A stretch of DNA of 64,000 nt, from positions 17,238,502 through 17,302,501 of the forward strand of contig CM119268.1 in NCBI GenBank assembly GCA_051294375.1, given 5' to 3'. The position numbers and the translations under genes were made by a program. Below the pieces are notes generated by a model. The model was not told where the DNA came from. It made no database searches and saw only the letters and a program-made list of their open reading frames with translations. This document shows positions 58,601-64,000 of the stretch, piece after piece (the first letter of the stretch is position 1; every line of letters begins with the position of its first letter). Origin of the DNA: Paraspadella gotoi (taxonomy: Eukaryota; Chaetognatha).

Positions 58601-60925
58601 CCGCGACGGTTCAAAAGGCCCGAATCGTTACGCGCCGAACCGGCGACCGTAAAGACGAGGGAGACCCTTTATCGATCGGCGGGGAAACACTAGAAAGGAA
58701 AGGGAATTGGAGAGGAGAAAAGAAAGGGGAAAAATAAAGGAAAAGAGAAAAGGAAAAGGAATGGAAATGAAAAAGGGAAAGAATGCGGAAAACTTAAGAG
58801 CAACGAAAAAGAATATTCGACGTTGGGGTAGAGGGCGACACCGTCTCAGCGTCTCTCCTCCTCTTCCTCCTCCTCTTGATCGTGGAAACAATGGCGGCCC
58901 CAGCGCCAAAAGATTTTCATCAGCAACATCAGCAACAAAAGGCCGTTAATCCCGCGGGATTTCAAAGGCGCGACGAGGCACTCATCCTTACCCTCTTCTC
59001 CCCTTACCTCCACTCTAATTTCACAGCCTCGAACCCTCTTCGCCTCATGAAGACAATGAAGAGGAAAGGAGAGTTGAAATTTCTGGGGGTGAGGAAAGAG
59101 TTTAGAGTAAGGTGGTGGCGGTGGTGCAAGTGATGGAGGTGGTCGTGATGGAGGTGGTTGTTGTGGTGATGGTTTTGGTGTGGTGGTTACGACTCTTTGG
59201 TGAAAGGATTATGATTAGTGCAGAATATAAAAAGGATAAGATTGGATAAGATTGTGTTATCGGTAATTTCTTTAGCCCCTTCGCCAGCAATGGAACGGGT
59301 CCTGGGCTTGGAACCAGATTTGGGGGTTTTCCCAAGGCGGTTTACGGCCGTCCTCACGCTTTCAATAGGGTAGGATTGATTCCGTTGCCTAATATTCATG
59401 ATGGGATGGCGAGATCAATCGGCCCAACGATCAACTGAGGCGTTAGCTGTAACTAATAGGATTTAATTGCTGATCAATGAGTGATCAATGAGTGAGGGGT
59501 ACAGAGCAAAGAGTTGAGCTTTTAAATTCGGGAACAATAGGAATTTTCGGGTTGACCTTAAGGGGACAATGAGGGAAAAAAGGGCAATGAGGGAAAAGGG
59601 CGGGCATATGACTCTCTGGCAAAGAGAGGTCTTTCCAAAAGGCACTCGATTCGGGGGCCTCTGTTGCGGAGGCGGGGGACAGAGACGATGTGGGGGCGGG
59701 GATTAGTTTCCTCTTGTTGAGGGGCGAAGTTGTCGTTGTCGTTGTCGTTGTTGTTGATTGTTGATTGTTGTTTGATAACCATGTGAGTTGGGACTACGTC
59801 GATTTTGTGGCCGAAACACTTTTAATCATAACAAAATTAATAAACATTATTAATTATAATTTATTATCAATTAATTAATTATCTCGCCGATCGATCGAAA
59901 ATTATCGGGTCACTGATTAGTTATCGAACGTTTAATTTATCCGTAATAACGTAATAACGTAGTTGATTGCGTCTCGATGTGAATATGGCGCTAATGACTT
60001 TCGATGTTCTCAAGCTCCGTGAGAAGCTGATCCGGGAAAGGAGTCTGGTTTTAATCTTTTTAAAAGAAAAAGGGGATTATAAGAGAGGAGGGGGCGGGGG
60101 GGAAGAGAGAAGAGCTTCGGTGGGAGGGAATTGGGTTATTGGAAGACGTTGTTTCTTGGCCGAAAAAGGGAGAAGCGAGTTTAAATAGGGAATAAATAAA
60201 TATGGGAGGCTTTGAAAGGTTGGAATAGGAGAGTGGAAAAAAGATAATAGTATTACAGAGAATTTTAAAGAGAAGAGTGGGAACGCGAGTCGGTTTTGAA
60301 ATTAAAAGGAAAAAAATTACAGGAAGTTGAAAATTTGTCTGGAATACGAAAGAAATTCAAGCAAGAAGAGAGGCTTCGAAATTATTGAAAAAAAGTTTTA
60401 AGACTTTTTTTTCGATTGAGGGGAAAGTTGAAATGACCACCTTTAGAATTAGGTGAAGAAGTAATAGACCCTTTGACTTAAAAAATCTAACAAAATTATA
60501 TGAGAAAATAAAATCAAAATCAAAATTATATGAGAAAATAAAATCAAAATAAAATAAAATCATTGAATACTGAATGAAAATTAAGAAATGTTATAAGAAT
60601 TTAAAATAAACCAAAAAAAAAAGAACTTGAAGGATGTTGAAAAAATAATCAAAAATCAAATCGAATTTAGGAAATAATAGAAATGAATTTAAAAAAAAAA
60701 AACCGAAATGAAAAGATGTTGAGAGACGGGACTTGAATAAAATTAGACTTTGAAATGATTAGAAAGGAGGCGTCTTTGAAAGGCTCGGCGAATTGAATAG
60801 ATTGACAGGCGTGGAAGAGGAAGAGGAGACGTTGAATGGAACCGAGAAGCAAAAGATTGGCACATCCCGCGCGAATTTGACAGAAGGCCTTTCCGGATCA
60901 CGATTTCGCTTCTAATTTCCTATTC

Positions 60926-61080
60926 GCGGATCCGGTTATCGCTTCCGGGTTTGCATTTTCAGTTCTCGTTTTGCGGTTCCGGTTATCGCTTCCGGGTTTG
61001 CATTTTCAGTTCACGTTTTGCGGTTCCGGTTATCGCTTCCGGGTTTGCATTTTCAGTTCTCGTTTTACGGTTCTATATAT
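60926..61080 (+). repeat. 47-bp minisatellite, about 3.3 copies
   Basis: The unit begins GCGGTTCCGGTTATCGCTTC and ends TTTTCAGTTCTCGTTTT. The copies are nearly identical, and a fourth decayed copy runs to about 61125. Confidence 0.9.
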
Positions 61081-61659
61081 AGTTTTTGGGTTTGTGTCTT
61101 CAGTTTCTATTTCTGAATAGAATCGCTATATCCGTTTTATTTTACGTAGGAAATTTCCATTGCGGTTTTTGCTTTAAAAAAAATGCGGATTTTTGGTTGA
61201 AATTTTGTTTTCTTTTCTTTGTTTTCATAAATATGTTTTCTTTTTAAAAAAAATTGTCTTTCCCTTCGCCATTTCATTTCTTTTCTTTCTTTCTTTCTTG
61301 CTTCCAATTTCTACAAAAAGGAGATGATATTTTTGAAAAATCACACCCTCGACAAAACTCAGTAGCTTTTTTGTTTGTTTTTAATTTATTATATTCGTTT
61401 AGAGAAAAGTAAAGTCTCGGTTTGGCGGGGAAAGTGAGAATTTTGTTCAAATAAATATTAAAATTAAAATCGAACCAGCGCCTTCGTCTGTCATCACCAG
61501 ATTCGTTCTATCTCCTATTTCTACTTTTCTTATTCAATTTTTTTTCTTTCCTCTCGTCATCTTCATCTTTCTTCTTTTAAGTTTTCCTCCCTTCACTTTC
61601 AAAACTTTACCTTTTCTTTTTTTACCCTTTTTTTTCTAGGCTTCTCTATTTCCTCAACT

Positions 61660-61775
<116 letters not shown>

Positions 61776-62976
61776 GCCATAAATCTTCTTTGAATATTTT
61801 CACGCTTATCATCATCGTCGCGTCTCTTAAAGGGAGGGAGAGGATTCGAACGAAAAAAAAAGAATTTAAATTTCAGATTTTTTTCTCTTCTTTTTCTACT
61901 TATTTTCGCGCACCCTTAACGCTCTGCTTGGTATGGAGGGGGGGAGATAAGAAGAGAGAAGACAGAAGGAAACTCATTTCTACTTTTTCTATCGAGTTCC
62001 GAAGCCGCCGCTGCTTGTCAGCGTGCGATTCCCAGTACTATTGCTTATCGTTATAACTGTACGACCGCTTGTTTGCTTCCTAAGTAATAGTAGTGATACA
62101 GATGCGAAAAAGAAAAAGAAACGCACCGCTCTAAGGCTAAAATTGTTTTTATCTTATTTGCATCAAACTTTTAATGACTTTTTAATAACAAATATTCTTC
62201 CTCCTTGCCCCTAAAAAAAATCATCATGATCTTCAATATAACTATACGCTATTGATAGTATTTTGTGATTTTTAAATCTCGTTTAAACGAAGCCTCCTTT
62301 TCGCATTTATCATTTTTCACGCTGGCCAACGGATTTTTCCAGTTCTTCATTTTCCTCTATTTATATCCCATTTAATGTTCCTTTCCTTTCCTCATCGCCT
62401 CCCCCGCGCCTCCCCCTCCTGATCCCTTCTTCTTTTTCATCTCCTCAACTGATCCCTTCTCCCTTTCCTTCCTTCCCACTGATCTCCTCTTCCTTTCATC
62501 TTCGCCAGCTTCGTTTTATTTGATCTCTATCCAGTCGTTTCCCTGTTTTTTTTTTTCTTTTCCTCCTTTTTTTTCCGTTTCCTCCTTTTTTTTTTCCATT
62601 TGCCTTTTTTTTTTTTGAGTCGTAGGTCGTAGTTTGAGCGCGCAAAAATTGGTAATATATATATATATTCTGGGGGCTTGATACACCTGCGATGATATTT
62701 TTTAATGAGGTATTTAAATTTATGATTGTTCGAAAATACTCACTTTGATCCGTTTTTGAGCAAGTAGTTAAAAACTTTTTCTGACCCTGGAGAACAATAG
62801 TAAATAACAAATTAACTTAGTGAAAGAAAAAAAAAGATTCACTTTAAAATAGGAAAGTACTTTATCGTAAATATCTCGTGTCTCATGGAATTATTTGAAA
62901 AAAAAAAGTAATTCTTCTTTTTCCATTGCGTTTCCAATCTTTTTTCTGTCTCGGATGAAAAGAAAGAGGATAAAGC

Positions 62977-63097
<121 letters not shown>

Positions 63098-63745
63098 GAG
63101 CTTATTAAGCCGGGCCCCATAAGCCGAGACCCATATAAGCCGGGCGTCGACCGCTCTAAGAAGCTTTTTTTTTGTTTCGTACCCAAAGCCTTTGATTCCT
63201 TTGGGTTCGTTCGTTGAAAGGCTTTGAAAGAGGAAAGCTAAAGCGAGGAGACTGAGGAGTCCCCCTGACTCTGCATATCTGCCCGATTTACTGCATCAGT
63301 AAAAGTTGTTTCGACCAGAGAGGAGACGACAGAGGACGTCGTGGTGAAAAAACGGCGACGAAACAGCGACGAAACAGTGACGAAAAAGACGGGAAAACGG
63401 CAGCGAATCAGCGGCGACAAGGCGACGAAACGGCGTCCGGCGATGTGGTTCACTGGAATTGAGCGAATGATGCAAAACGAAACAAAGAAAAAACAGATGA
63501 TCCGAGAGAGAGACCTAGAAAGCGCCTTGCCTCCCGTTTTCAGATCGTATTAGCAATTGCTTAGTGGCCAAAATCAGAAAGAAAAGTCAACTATAAAAAA
63601 AAATATTGAAAAAAGTCATGTTACGATTTCATCTACGTTTTACAACATGACGGCAAAGCTGTGGAGGGACGAAAACTTTTAACCTATGCAATTAATTCAA
63701 ATATGATTTATTATAATTTATTGAGATATGCACACGAATCAAATC

Positions 63746-63750
<5 letters not shown>

Positions 63751-63797
<47 letters not shown>
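63751..63797 (+). repeat. (GA)n microsatellite
   Basis: Pure run near the window end. Confidence 0.95.
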
Positions 63798-63799
<2 letters not shown>

Positions 63800-64000
63800 T
63801 TAATTTTCGCGGCGTCACGTTTTCGCTCCGATGGCGTGAGTTGCGCCACCGGCGACAAAATTGAACCCAATGAAAAAACAAAACTAATTCGTTTTTTTTT
63901 CTTGACGTCGAAACAAATTTAAAAAAAACATTACCAAAGGATAAAACATTTTTTCTCATTTTGACGAATTTGAGGCTTTTGGAATTAGAATAAAAATCGA

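Overview
This is eukaryotic nuclear DNA: a gapped scaffold with twelve runs of N, extremely rich in simple repeats ((GA/CT)n, (TTTC)n, (TTTA)n, (AAT)n, (GAC)n). Genes are split into small exons with GT-AG introns. The clearest gene encodes the conserved C-terminal half of dystrophin, and its WW/EF/ZZ region reads like the arthropod form. A short (AACCT)4 run, the arthropod telomere motif, fits an arthropod. The simple-repeat density resembles decapod crustaceans such as penaeid shrimp, but the species cannot be fixed from sequence alone.

Layout. 1-4494: intergenic, AT-rich, with a possible tRNA-derived SINE near 2.35 kb. 4495-4637: one plus-strand exon of an M14 zinc carboxypeptidase. 5845-51478: nineteen minus-strand exons of dystrophin, read from high to low coordinate. 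All intron phases agree, and together they give a 1,333-residue short isoform. It begins at its own ATG exon near 51.4 kb, like the internal-promoter Dp116/Dp117 forms, and runs through spectrin-like repeats, the WW domain, the two EF-hand modules, the ZZ zinc finger, the coiled coil and a long low-complexity tail. 51479-64000: no gene recognised; it should be upstream sequence or intron of longer dystrophin isoforms.

The dystrophin introns hold most of the accessory structure. An intronless, frameshifted copy of a DPP4-family serine peptidase lies at about 37.57-40.19 kb, sense to dystrophin. A near-perfect inverted repeat with arms of about 590 bp lies at 29.04-30.52 kb. There are also a 229-codon basic ORF (18.9-19.6 kb), several minisatellites, a dispersed repeat in two copies, and a possible nuclear-receptor zinc-finger remnant at 49.9 kb.

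Biology. Dystrophin links cortical actin to the membrane dystroglycan complex. The part encoded here is the dystroglycan-, syntrophin- and dystrobrevin-binding half. I see no operon, CRISPR array, phage or defence system, and no evidence of a new multi-gene system. The most notable points are the complete short-isoform gene model with unusual Ser-rich and Ala/Thr-rich inserts in the EF-hand region, a possible alternative exon at 47.4 kb, the DPP4-like retropseudogene, and the large inverted repeat.
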